Of a stretch of 64,000 nt of DNA, positions 45,528-53,197 are shown piece after piece. The translations under genes and the position numbers were made by a program. Source of the DNA: Pusillimonas caeni (lineage in GTDB: Bacteria; Pseudomonadota; Gammaproteobacteria; Burkholderiales; Burkholderiaceae_B); the NCBI RefSeq assembly GCF_003545815.1, contig NZ_PDUW01000003.1, positions 1 to 64,000 of the forward strand, in the 5' to 3' direction. Position 1 is the first letter of the stretch; the number at the start of each line of letters is the position of its first letter. The notes beneath the pieces are model-generated. The model was not told where the DNA came from, did no database searches, and worked only from the letters and a program-made list of their open reading frames with translations.

Positions 45528-46898
45528 TCAGGCGCGCCGGGCCAGGCCCGGGCTGGAGGCGAAATAGCCGGTGATGCCCGTCAGCATGGCCCGGGCAATG
45601 CGGTCCTGGTGAGACGAACTGCGCAGCAGGCGCTCTTCTTCAGGGTTGCTGATGAAGGCTGTCTCCACCAGGATGGAAGGGATGTCCGGCGCCTTCAGGA
45701 CGGCAAAGCCGGCCCGCTCCACGCTTTTCTTGTGCAGGCGATTGATCTTGCCGATTTCGGACAGCACATTGCCGCCCACCTTCATCGAGTCATTGATCTG
45801 CGCGGTGGTGGAGAGTTCCAGCAGCACCTTGGCCACCTGCTTGTTGTGCGAACCCAGGTTGACGCCGCCGATGAGGTCGGCATTGTTTTCCTTCTGGGCC
45901 AGCAGGCGAGCGGTGGTGCTGGTGGCGCCATTCTGCGACAGCGCGTAGATCGACGACCCGCGCGCCGAGGGCTTGATCCACGCATCCGCATGGATGGAAA
46001 TGAAGAGGTCGGCCTTGACACGCCTTGCCTTCTGCACCCGCACGTGCAGCGGCACGAAGTAATCGTTGTCCCGGGTCAGGTATGCGCGCATATTGGGCTG
46101 CGCATCGATCAGTTTCTTCAGGCGCCGGGCGATGCTCAGCACGATGTCTTTTTCGCGCGTGCCGCGCGGGCCTATGGCGCCCGGGTCTTCGCCGCCATGG
46201 CCGGGGTCCAGCGCGACCAGCACAGGGCGGGAAGAGGGCGTCGGGGCGGCCATGGCGGGTGGCTCCGGCGGCGCCGTGGGCTTGCTGGCGATGGGAGGGT
46301 TGGTGGGCAGCTTCTGGCCCTCCACCGAAGGAACGGGCGCGGTGCTGGGCGGATTCTGGGCCAGATTTTCCAGCACGTCCGCCAGCGGGTCTTCATCCTG
46401 GAAGGAGTTGGCGATGGCGACCAGCGGGTCTTGCGCTACCTGGGGGTATAGATCAAGAACCAGCCGGTATTTGTACTCGCCTATGGGCTTCAGGGTGAAG
46501 ACCTGCGGAGCGATGGGCTGCTTCAGGTCCAGCACCATGCGGACCACGTCCGGCCGGTTCTGCCCGATCCGCACCGATGCGATATAGGGATCGTTGGGGC
46601 GGATCTTGGACACCAGATCGTCGAGCTTGCTGCTCATGCTCAGGCCGTCGATGTCGACGACCAGGCGATTGGGGTTTTCGAGCGTGAAGTGTTCGGCCTT
46701 GAGCTCGCTGTCCATTTCGAGCGTGACGCGCGTGTACTCGTCGGCGGGCCAGGTACGGACGGCGAGTATGGTTGCGGCCATAGCCAGCCGGGGTACGACC
46801 GGCAGCACCAGCAGCGTGGTGGCTGTGGCTAGGACTCGGCGGCGGGCGAGTCCCTTGGCGGAAATTCCTGCGGGGGGAGCACCAGTGAAGTCAGCCAT
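45528..46898 (-). CDS. amiC: N-acetylmuramoyl-L-alanine amidase AmiC
   Basis: 456-residue periplasmic peptidoglycan amidase acting at division. Twin-arginine signal GLARRRVLATATTLLVLP (about 16-33), AMIN domain (about 45-150), a Pro/Ala-rich linker (about 180-225) and amidase_3 catalytic domain (about 230-450). Zinc ligands are in VALDPGHGGEDPGA, the glutamate in TREKDIVLS and FISIHADAW; the catalytic glutamate is in ILVETAFISNPEEE. Its start overlaps the 3' end of tsaE by 70 bases; the Tat signal requires this start. Confidence 0.95.
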   Translation of the reverse strand: MADFTGAPPAGISAKGLARRRVLATATTLLVLPVVPRLAMAATILAVRTWPADEYTRVTLEMDSELKAEHFTLENPNRLVVDIDGLSMSSKLDDLVSKIRPNDPYIASVRIGQNRPDVVRMVLDLKQPIAPQVFTLKPIGEYKYRLVLDLYPQVAQDPLVAIANSFQDEDPLADVLENLAQNPPSTAPVPSVEGQKLPTNPPIASKPTAPPEPPAMAAPTPSSRPVLVALDPGHGGEDPGAIGPRGTREKDIVLSIARRLKKLIDAQPNMRAYLTRDNDYFVPLHVRVQKARRVKADLFISIHADAWIKPSARGSSIYALSQNGATSTTARLLAQKENNADLIGGVNLGSHNKQVAKVLLELSTTAQINDSMKVGGNVLSEIGKINRLHKKSVERAGFAVLKAPDIPSILVETAFISNPEEERLLRSSSHQDRIARAMLTGITGYFASSPGLARRA

Positions 46899-47374
46899 GA
46901 TTTTCCTTTGTTGCTATAGGCGGTAAGGCGCGCCAGTCGACCGGCGCCCGCGTACTCCAGAGAGATTTCGAGGTCGGGGGGCGATAGCAGCGCGCCAGCC
47001 TGTTCCGGCCACTCGATCAACACAACTGCTTGTTTTTGCAGGAGATCTCGGAATCCCGCGTCAATCCACTCCCTGGGATCGCTAAATCTATAAAAATCAA
47101 GATGATAGAAGTATAAGTTAGAAACTTTATAGCTTTCAAGCAGGGCGTAGCTGGGACTCTTGATGCGGCCGGTCACGCCGCAGGCCCGAAGCAGGGCTCG
47201 CACCAGGTGGGTCTTGCCTGAGCCCAGTTCGCCTTTCAGGTGTACCCGGCCGCCCGCCTGCCCGTATTCGCCCTGCGTGGACAGGAGCGGGGCAAGCTGC
47301 TTGGCAAGCAGCTCTGTGCTTTCTTCGTCTTTCAAATAGACGTTAATTTCGGCTAAAGATTGGTTTTCTTTCAT
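46829..47374 (-). CDS. tsaE: tRNA threonylcarbamoyladenosine ATPase TsaE
   Basis: 181-residue ATPase needed with TsaB/TsaD for t6A37 in ANN-decoding tRNAs. P-loop VHLKGELGSGKTHLVRALL (about 64-82), KSPSYALLESY and LYFYHLDFYRFSDPREWID (about 109-127) are signatures. The C-terminal extension beyond the family end (~residue 160, KSWLTSLVLPPQEFPPRDSP) overlaps amiC. The central stretch (about 47084-47148) is markedly AT-richer than its surroundings. The ATG at 47374 (MKENQSLAEINVYL) is preferred; an upstream in-frame ATG at 47485 would translate repeats. Confidence 0.93.
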   Translation of the reverse strand: MKENQSLAEINVYLKDEESTELLAKQLAPLLSTQGEYGQAGGRVHLKGELGSGKTHLVRALLRACGVTGRIKSPSYALLESYKVSNLYFYHLDFYRFSDPREWIDAGFRDLLQKQAVVLIEWPEQAGALLSPPDLEISLEYAGAGRLARLTAYSNKGKSWLTSLVLPPQEFPPRDSPAAES

Positions 47375-47765
47375 GTCGATATTTTTTGAAGTCGGCCGCG
47401 CCGCCCGCAGGAAAGAGGCGGGAAGACGATTCGGCGATATTCGGCATTCAATTCGGCATTCATTATCCTTGACTTTAAATTCCATGTTTAAACCGGCGCA
47501 GGGAAAGAGAAAAATCTGCCGCAGGCGGCTTGACCATATTTGCGCTCATACAACAACTTGCCCCGCTTGTTCGCTTGACGGCAGGACTATTTCTTGCCCT
47601 TGTCGGCATTGCCGTCATTGGTTCTTCCAAAGCATCGGCTTGAACTTCCGATTAATTCATAGTGAAATAATTTGTATGGAAATTAATATGGCGACATATA
47701 CGCATGATTGTTAGGATCAAAGGGCTTTTGGCAATTATTTAGTTAGAAAGGGAGGTGCTCGGCAT
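47375..47765. other. AT-richer divergent intergenic region with a 12-bp direct repeat
   Basis: 391 bases between divergent tsaE and the MscS-TM gene. It is clearly lower in G+C than the rest of the window. Two identical tandem copies of ATTCGGCATTCA lie at 47439-47450 and 47451-47462, preceded by a partial copy. AT runs near 47650-47700 could hold promoters for the rightward gene. A 113-codon open frame from 47373 crosses the region but shows no family features and overlaps the tsaE start, so I do not call it. Confidence 0.6.
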
Positions 47766-49028
47766 ATGTTCCAAGGCAATCCGCAGTTCGGATACATGAG
47801 CGGCCAAGTCGCTTTTTGGGGGCCCAAGCTTCTGGGTGTCATTGCAATTCTGGTGATCACCTATTTCGTCGCCAAGTCCGTGCGATGGGGGCTGGTCAAG
47901 GGCATCAACAAGTTGCCCGTTCTTTCTAAAGACCCGAATAGCCCGCAGCCCAATCTCGCCGATTCGATTGGGACCTTGGGCTACTGGCTGGTCTGGCTCA
48001 TCGGCCTGCTGGTCGCCGTCCAGCCGCTGGGCCTGACGCAGGCCATGGAGCCGATCAATGCGCTGACCGGCGAAGTCATGGTCTTCCTGCCCAGGGTCAT
48101 CGGCGCGGGCATCATTCTTTTCGTCGGCGTGCTCATCGCCCGTATTGTCAGAACCATCGTCGAGACCGCCCTGGGCGCCGTGAACTGGCGCAGATGGTGC
48201 GAGCGTTTCAACCGCGTGGGGCCGGCCGGGATCGGCGCCGCCGCCGGGCCGGACAGCGCCCCGACGAACTGCGCGGGGCTGATTCGCCTGGCGGGCGCGA
48301 TCGTATTCGCCCTCATCGTCATCCCGGTAGCCATTTCGGCGCTGCAGACATTGGGTATTTCTTCCATCGTCGAGCCCACCGTCCTGGTGCTGCATACTGT
48401 ACTGGACGCCATCCCGCGCATTTTCGCGGCCGCGCTGCTTCTGGCCATTGCCTATTTCATCGCGCAATGGGTGCGAAGGCTGCTGGAGCAACTGCTTGCC
48501 ACCCTGGGGTTCGATAATGCGCTTTCCAGCGTGGCGAGTCTTTCTTCAGGCGCCCGGCCGTCCCGCGTGGCGGGCTGGATCGCACTGGTTGCCATCATGC
48601 TGTTCGCCGCCATCGAGGCCGCCAGCCTGCTCGATTTCGGCATCGTGGCCATGATGCTCAGCCAGGCGACCGAACTGGGAGGCCAAGTGATATTCGGCAG
48701 CGTGATCGTGGTGGTGGGCGTCGTCATGGCGCGTCTGGTTGCGCGTCTGGTGGGCGACTCGGTGGGCGAAAGCGGCCTGCCTTCGATATTGAAGTACGCC
48801 ATCATCGCCTTGGCCGTCGCCATGGGCTTGCGCTTTATGGGGCTGGCCAATGAAATCGTGAACCTGGCCTTCGGCCTGATCCTGGGATCGGCGGCCGTCG
48901 CCTGCGCCCTGGCCTTCGGCCTGGGCGGCCGCGAAACCGCGCATCAGCTGCTGCAGAACTGGATCGAGCGCGGCAAGGCGCGTTCGCAAGCCAAGGCCGA
49001 GGACCAGCGCCCCGGGCGGCCCGAGTAA
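47766..49028 (+). CDS. MscS-TM (conserved TM helix) membrane protein
   Basis: 420-residue polytopic membrane protein with repeated blocks of the MscS_TM/conserved TM helix type: paired helices around residues 20-40, 75-120, 170-210, 215-250, 275-330 and 340-390. A glycine/alanine-rich amphipathic segment (about 370-400, LGSAAVACALAFGLGGRETA) resembles the pore-lining helix of small mechanosensitive channels. The usual cytoplasmic MscS beta domain is absent; the tail is short and basic. AAAGGGAGGTG precedes the ATG. Function as a channel is inferred. Confidence 0.85.
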   Translation: MFQGNPQFGYMSGQVAFWGPKLLGVIAILVITYFVAKSVRWGLVKGINKLPVLSKDPNSPQPNLADSIGTLGYWLVWLIGLLVAVQPLGLTQAMEPINALTGEVMVFLPRVIGAGIILFVGVLIARIVRTIVETALGAVNWRRWCERFNRVGPAGIGAAAGPDSAPTNCAGLIRLAGAIVFALIVIPVAISALQTLGISSIVEPTVLVLHTVLDAIPRIFAAALLLAIAYFIAQWVRRLLEQLLATLGFDNALSSVASLSSGARPSRVAGWIALVAIMLFAAIEAASLLDFGIVAMMLSQATELGGQVIFGSVIVVVGVVMARLVARLVGDSVGESGLPSILKYAIIALAVAMGLRFMGLANEIVNLAFGLILGSAAVACALAFGLGGRETAHQLLQNWIERGKARSQAKAEDQRPGRPE

Positions 49029-49107
49029 GCCCGCTAGCGCGTGGCGGCACGCATGTTCGGCAGCACGTGGCGCTGGCCGGACATGCATGCCCACCAGGGC
49101 TTGGGGC

Positions 49108-49728
49108 TCAACTGCCCGCCAGCACCGCCTGCATGACAATATCGTGGAAAGTGTCGGCCGTTTCCCGGACCATCTCGGAATGATTGGGGCGAATCCAGAT
49201 ATAGCTGTAGTAATACATGCCCAGCAGCCCTTTCAGCCGCACCTTCGAGTAGGGCCGGAATGTGCCGGCGGCATGGCCCGCTTTCAATACTTGCGCCCAC
49301 GCAGACTCGTAAGCGGCGTGAAGCGCCAGCACCTTTTCGCGCCGCTCGGCTGTAAATGACTGTATTTCCCGGAAGCAGACGGTCAGCTCGGCCTTGTGAC
49401 GGGCGATGATGTCTATCAGGTCGTATCCCAGCTTGCGCAGTTGTGCCTGCGGATCGGACTCTTGCGCGAGCGTTCGCTGCGCCAATGCGCCCAGCTGCGA
49501 CATATAGCTGCTGCAAATCTCTTCAAGGATTTCTTCCTTGCTTTCGATGTGGTGATACAGCGCCCCCCGGCTCAGGCCCACCGCCTCGCACAAGTCTTGG
49601 ACGCCGACCGCGTGGTAGCCGCGTTCGGCGAAAAGCCGGGCGGCCGCCCGGATGATGCGCTCTCGGGAAGAGAGCTGGGAAAGAGTCGTGTCGGTCACAG
49701 GTAGATGCTTCTGCGCGGTAGCAAGCAT
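49108..49728 (-). CDS. TetR/AcrR family transcriptional regulator
   Basis: 206 residues. The N-terminal DNA-binding domain (about 17-65) has SSRERIIRAAARLFAERGYH, the helix-turn-helix VGVQDLCEAVGLSRGALYHH and the following IESKEEILEEI, typical of TetR repressors. The C-terminal ligand/dimer domain (about 75-200) is all helical with many aromatic residues. It is divergent from soxC, and a perfect palindrome lies between them at 49804-49827, so it probably represses soxCD and maybe itself. The inducer is unknown. Confidence 0.93.
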   Translation of the reverse strand: MLATAQKHLPVTDTTLSQLSSRERIIRAAARLFAERGYHAVGVQDLCEAVGLSRGALYHHIESKEEILEEICSSYMSQLGALAQRTLAQESDPQAQLRKLGYDLIDIIARHKAELTVCFREIQSFTAERREKVLALHAAYESAWAQVLKAGHAAGTFRPYSKVRLKGLLGMYYYSYIWIRPNHSEMVRETADTFHDIVMQAVLAGS

Positions 49729-49803
49729 TCCGTCTTCGTCAAAAAAATCAATATTTTACCGTCGCTTTGGCGGCGCTCGGAAATTGCCGCTAGAATGTGA
49801 AAT

Positions 49804-49827
49804 CATACAGACCGATCGGTCTGTATG
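49804..49827. promoter_or_regulatory. Perfect 24-bp palindromic operator, probably TetR-bound
   Basis: Each half is CATACAGACCGA and its exact reverse complement TCGGTCTGTATG, with no spacer. Its size and form match TetR-family operators. It lies 76 bases from the tetR-like start and 29 bases before the soxC-like ATG. A possible soxC -10 (TAGAAT, 49791-49796) would put the start of transcription at the operator edge. Confidence 0.88.
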
Positions 49828-49856
49828 GAAGCCAACGAGAAAATGGAGGGTAGACA

Positions 49857-51191
49857 ATGACTGAACATCGAGACTCGGCTGTGCGGTCGGCATCCACACA
49901 GTTGAGCGAGCAAGGGGCGCCGGATGCGCCGGTTCCCGAGCGTCGCCGATTTCTGGCCAAGGGGGGCGCCCTGGCGGGAGCCCTGGCTACTTTCGGGCTG
50001 TCCGAGCACAGCCTGGCCCAGTCCGGGACGGCCGCCGGCGCCGAGACCGCCAATCTGCCGCCCAACGTGCCGCCGTGGACCAAGCAGTTGGGAGAGCCCA
50101 CCGCCAGCCCTTACGGCAAGCCCTCCAAATTTGAAACCCGCGCCGTGCGCAATCTGTATCCCGGCCTGACCGAGCCGATGTCCGCCTACAGTACGACGCC
50201 GCTGCAGGAACTGGACGGCATCATCACGCCCAACGGCCTGTTCTACGAGCGCCATCATGCCGGCGTGCCGCAAGTGGATCCGGCGCAGCATCGCCTGATG
50301 ATCCACGGCCTGGTGCAAAAGCCTCTGGTCTTCACCGTTGACGAGCTGCGCCAGTTTCCATCCGAGTCGCACATCTACTTCATGGAGTGCTCGGGCAACC
50401 CGTCGTTCCTGCCGCCTTGGGGCAAGACCGCTGCAGAGGTGGCGGGCCTGGTGAGCTGCGCGGAGTGGACCGGCGTGCCGCTGAAGATCGTTCTGCAGGA
50501 GGTGGGCGTCGACCCGGCCGCGGAATGGATCATTGCCGAAGGGGCGGACGGCGCGGCCATGACGCGCAGCATACCCATGTCCAAGTGCATGGACGATGTG
50601 CTGCTGGTCTACAGCCAGAACGGCGAGCGCCTGCGGCCCGAGCAGGGCTATCCCCTGCGTTTGTTCGTGCCCGGTTACGAAGGCAATACGCACATCAAGT
50701 GGCTGCGGCGCCTGCATGTCGTCAAGCAGGCCGGCTACACGCGTGAAGAAACCGCCAAGTACACCGACCTCATGGACGACGGGCGCGCCCGCAAATTCTC
50801 TTTCATCATGGAGTGCAAGTCCATCATCACCCATCCGTCCGGCACCCATAAGCTCACCCGCAAGGGCAAGCATGAAATGCGCGGCATCGCCTGGAGCGGA
50901 CGCGGACGCATCGCGCACGTGGACGTCTCGGTCGATGGAGGCAATACCTGGACCGAGGCGCAACTGCAGCAGCCGGTGTTGAACAAAGCCCTGACGGCCT
51001 TCCGCGCGCCTTTCGAATGGAACGGCGAGGAATTGACGCTGATGAGCCGGGCCGTGGACGAAACCGGCTATGTGCAGCCGACGCTCGAACAGCTTACCGC
51101 CGTTCGCGGGCAGGTATCGTTCTATCACAATAACTCCATCCAGCCCTGGAAGGTGGATGCGAACGGGGAGGTGACGAATGGTCGCGCTTAA
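49857..51191 (+). CDS. soxC: Sulfite dehydrogenase molybdopterin subunit (SoxC-like)
   Basis: 444-residue molybdenum-cofactor enzyme of the sulfite oxidase family. Twin-arginine signal ERRRFLAKGGALAGALATFG (about 29-48); oxidoreductase molybdopterin domain (about 115-310) with the Mo-ligand cysteine in IYFMECSGNPSFLP (C178) and HIKWLRRLHVVKQAG; C-terminal Mo-co dimerisation domain (about 315-440) with IAWSGRGRIAHVDVSVDGG. It would oxidise sulfite, or sulfur compounds with other Sox parts. GGAGGG precedes the ATG. It overlaps the cytochrome gene by 14 bases. No other sox genes are in the window. Confidence 0.93.
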   Translation: MTEHRDSAVRSASTQLSEQGAPDAPVPERRRFLAKGGALAGALATFGLSEHSLAQSGTAAGAETANLPPNVPPWTKQLGEPTASPYGKPSKFETRAVRNLYPGLTEPMSAYSTTPLQELDGIITPNGLFYERHHAGVPQVDPAQHRLMIHGLVQKPLVFTVDELRQFPSESHIYFMECSGNPSFLPPWGKTAAEVAGLVSCAEWTGVPLKIVLQEVGVDPAAEWIIAEGADGAAMTRSIPMSKCMDDVLLVYSQNGERLRPEQGYPLRLFVPGYEGNTHIKWLRRLHVVKQAGYTREETAKYTDLMDDGRARKFSFIMECKSIITHPSGTHKLTRKGKHEMRGIAWSGRGRIAHVDVSVDGGNTWTEAQLQQPVLNKALTAFRAPFEWNGEELTLMSRAVDETGYVQPTLEQLTAVRGQVSFYHNNSIQPWKVDANGEVTNGRA

Positions 51192-51759
51192 ATCAACGGT
51201 GCTCGCCGCGCTGGCGGCGATGTCGATGGCCGCGCCCGCCGTGGCGCAGGAAGGCTATGGGCTGGGCACGCCGGCCACTCCTGAACAGATCGCCGGATGG
51301 CATATCGACGTCCTGCCCGATGGCGACGGCTTGCCGCCCGGCTCGGGTACGGTCATGCAGGGCAAGCAGGTGTACCAGGCGAACTGCCTGGCCTGTCATG
51401 GCGCCGATCTGAAAGGAACCGCCCCTTGGCCGGCCCTGATCGGCGGGCAGGGCAGCCTGGCCACCGCCAAGCCGCTCAAGACGGTGGGCAGCTACTGGCC
51501 TTATGCCACGACGCTGTACGACTATATTCGCCGCGCCATGCCTTTCCAGACGCCGCAAAGCCTCAGCAACGACGAGGTTTACAGCGTCACGGCGTACATA
51601 CTGCACATGAACGGCATACTGGACGAGGACGCCACCCTCGACGCGAAAAGCCTGCCGCAGGTCAAGATGCCCAACCGCGACGGCTTCTATGTCGATGACC
51701 GCCCCGACACGCAAAACACCCGTTGCATGAGCGACTGCCTCAAGCAGGACGCGGGCTAG
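51178..51759 (+). CDS. soxD: Cytochrome c subunit of sulfite dehydrogenase (SoxD-like)
   Basis: 193-residue periplasmic monohaem cytochrome c. Signal peptide MVALKSTVLAALAAMSMAAPAVAQ; mature start EGYGLGTPATPEQIAGW typical of SoxD; haem site CLACH (70-74); the axial methionine is probably in RRAMPFQTPQSLSNDEVYSVTAYIL. Shorter than the dihaem SoxD of Paracoccus. Its start overlaps the SoxC-like gene by 14 bases, so the two proteins are expected to form one complex passing electrons to the respiratory chain. Confidence 0.92.
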   Translation: MVALKSTVLAALAAMSMAAPAVAQEGYGLGTPATPEQIAGWHIDVLPDGDGLPPGSGTVMQGKQVYQANCLACHGADLKGTAPWPALIGGQGSLATAKPLKTVGSYWPYATTLYDYIRRAMPFQTPQSLSNDEVYSVTAYILHMNGILDEDATLDAKSLPQVKMPNRDGFYVDDRPDTQNTRCMSDCLKQDAG

Positions 51760-51774
51760 GCCTGAGCGAACCGA

Positions 51775-51795
51775 GGCGGGCCGCATGGGCCCGCC
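51775..51795 (+). terminator. GC hairpin after soxD
   Basis: GGCGGGCC (51775-51782) pairs with GGCCCGCC (51788-51795) around GCATG. There is no T run, so it may only slow transcription or stabilise the mRNA end. Confidence 0.45.
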
Positions 51796-51843
51796 GAGGC
51801 CGTTTCGCGGCGGCGCGGGCGGCGGAGGCCGCCTCGCGCCTGC

Positions 51844-51849
51844 TATACT
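51844..51849 (+). promoter_or_regulatory. Candidate -10 element for tRNA-Arg
   Basis: TATACT lies 12 bases before the mature 5' end of the tRNA. A matching -35 is not seen in the GC-rich bases upstream. Confidence 0.5.
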
Positions 51850-51860
51850 TTCGCTGCTTT

Positions 51861-51935
51861 GCCCCTGTAGTTAAATGGATATAACTTTCCCCTCCTAAGG
51901 GAAGATTGTAGGTTCGATTCCTGCCGGGGGCGCCA
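51861..51935 (+). tRNA. tRNA-Arg (anticodon CCU)
   Basis: A complete 75-base tRNA with encoded CCA (51933-51935). Acceptor GCCCCTG (51861-51867) pairs with CGGGGGC (51925-51931); the anticodon arm TTCCCCTCCTAAGGGAA presents CCT, reading AGG; the T-arm has AGGTTCGATTCCT. tRNA-Arg(CCU) genes are frequent phage and island integration sites in proteobacteria. Confidence 0.96.
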
Positions 51936-51943
51936 ATAGCCTG

Positions 51944-52900
51944 TCAACCGGCCTTCTTGCCGAGTCCGCATTGCTTCATCGCTGCCTTGCGCAGCCTCTC
52001 GTAGTGAGCCAGGTTGAACGTCGGGTCTTTCACGAAGCCGGATGCCGTTGCATCGGCTGTACAACTACAAAATTCCTCGACGTCCTGCGGCCGGTGGGCC
52101 TCCATCACCGACACACAAGAGCTGCGGGTCCATGCATATGCATTTGTGCGACTGACGCATTCGTTGCTGACGGGATGAGTGACCTTCTTGAGGATGGCGT
52201 CCACACCGACGCGGGCCTCGCTTTGCAGCAGCTCGACCTTGGCATTTTTTTCAATACAGTCGCAATCGAGCATGGCACTCATGAAAGCATTGCTGCGACA
52301 TTGCGCCTTCACTTCTTTCGCGCGCTGGCCGGCCTCCGGTTCCGTGAGCAGGGCGACTGGCGCGGGCTTGCCGTCGTCGGTGATTTTTCCGACCCTGGGG
52401 TCGCAATACAGCGCATGCTCCCTGCCAGAGGCAGTATCGACGATTCTTATCGGGGACTTCCATTTCAAGCATTCGATGCCTGCAAAATAGCGCGCACGAT
52501 CCTCCGTCGATTTTTTATATGAGCTCCGCCAGGAGCCGTTCTTCTGCTGGACCTGGACCTCCCAGCCTGCGTCCGCTTCTGCCTTTTGTTCGATCTTTTG
52601 CTTGGTTTCTTGCTGTTTCCTCGCGTTGTGCGCCTCCAGCATTTTTTTTGCTGAAGAGCAATCAATAGGCGTGGCTTTCCCGGTGCTTTCTTCTATGATG
52701 TTCGCCGCCTCGGGCTCGGGATACAACGAAGGGTAGTCGGAGTGCCTACGGCAATTGGTGGAATATGTTGCTATCGCACTTGCTTCTTGTGAATAACTGC
52801 TGGATCTTCCCTCAGAGCCATAAACAATCTTGAATTGGCCGAATGCCGTACCGCTGATCAGCAGGCAAGCCGCGCCCAACAACAAATGATTGTGATTCAT
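51944..52900 (-). CDS. Cysteine-rich secreted protein of unknown function
   Basis: 318 residues, not recognised. Signal peptide MNHNHLLLGAACLLISGTAFG is followed by a mature part with twelve cysteines, all paired or nearly so (e.g. DCDCIEKN, FCSCTADAT, NECVSR, SSCVSV). The C-x-C stretch near the C-terminus, CSCTADATASGFV, resembles a motif seen in assorted periplasmic proteins of proteobacteria. A central Gln/Lys/Glu-rich stretch (about 85-115) may be coiled. The ATG at 52900 has GGAGATCG upstream; the much longer open frame running to 54013 is shadow of the crotonase. Base composition is lower in G+C than its neighbours and the stop lies eight bases from tRNA-Arg, suggesting acquisition. Confidence 0.8.
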   Translation of the reverse strand: MNHNHLLLGAACLLISGTAFGQFKIVYGSEGRSSSYSQEASAIATYSTNCRRHSDYPSLYPEPEAANIIEESTGKATPIDCSSAKKMLEAHNARKQQETKQKIEQKAEADAGWEVQVQQKNGSWRSSYKKSTEDRARYFAGIECLKWKSPIRIVDTASGREHALYCDPRVGKITDDGKPAPVALLTEPEAGQRAKEVKAQCRSNAFMSAMLDCDCIEKNAKVELLQSEARVGVDAILKKVTHPVSNECVSRTNAYAWTRSSCVSVMEAHRPQDVEEFCSCTADATASGFVKDPTFNLAHYERLRKAAMKQCGLGKKAG

Positions 52901-53197
52901 GTCGATCTCCTGTGCCCGAGCGTGCAAAAGGTCAAAAACAATCTGCCATGCACGGGCCTGGCTGTATTGAAGGCGGGGCGGATCGTGATTTTTCAGATCA
53001 TGATCGAGTGCGGTTGAGAATTCCATCAGGCATTTGACCGAGAATTGATCCAGTCTGAATTCTTTAGTGCCGAGGCTTGAGGCCGATTGCATCGCTGCCG
53101 CGCCCGCCGTTTCCGCCCGCCGCGTCATTCTTTTTGATGACAAGCTCATGATCCGAGGCTTGCTATGATCATCCCAGCTCATACGGGACAAACGATC
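52901..53197. other. Intergenic region, divergent promoters expected
   Basis: About 300 bases between the divergent cysteine-rich protein gene and the crotonase. It is AT-richer than average and contains several TGATCA-like short palindromes (e.g. near 52996-53012), but no gene, tRNA or convincing terminator. I could not fix a promoter with confidence. Confidence 0.5.

Noticed and set aside
47373-47714. 113-codon plus-strand frame between tsaE and the MscS-TM gene
   Set aside because: No ribosome binding site or family features, overlaps the tsaE start, and reads through the 12-bp repeats (IRHSIRHS).
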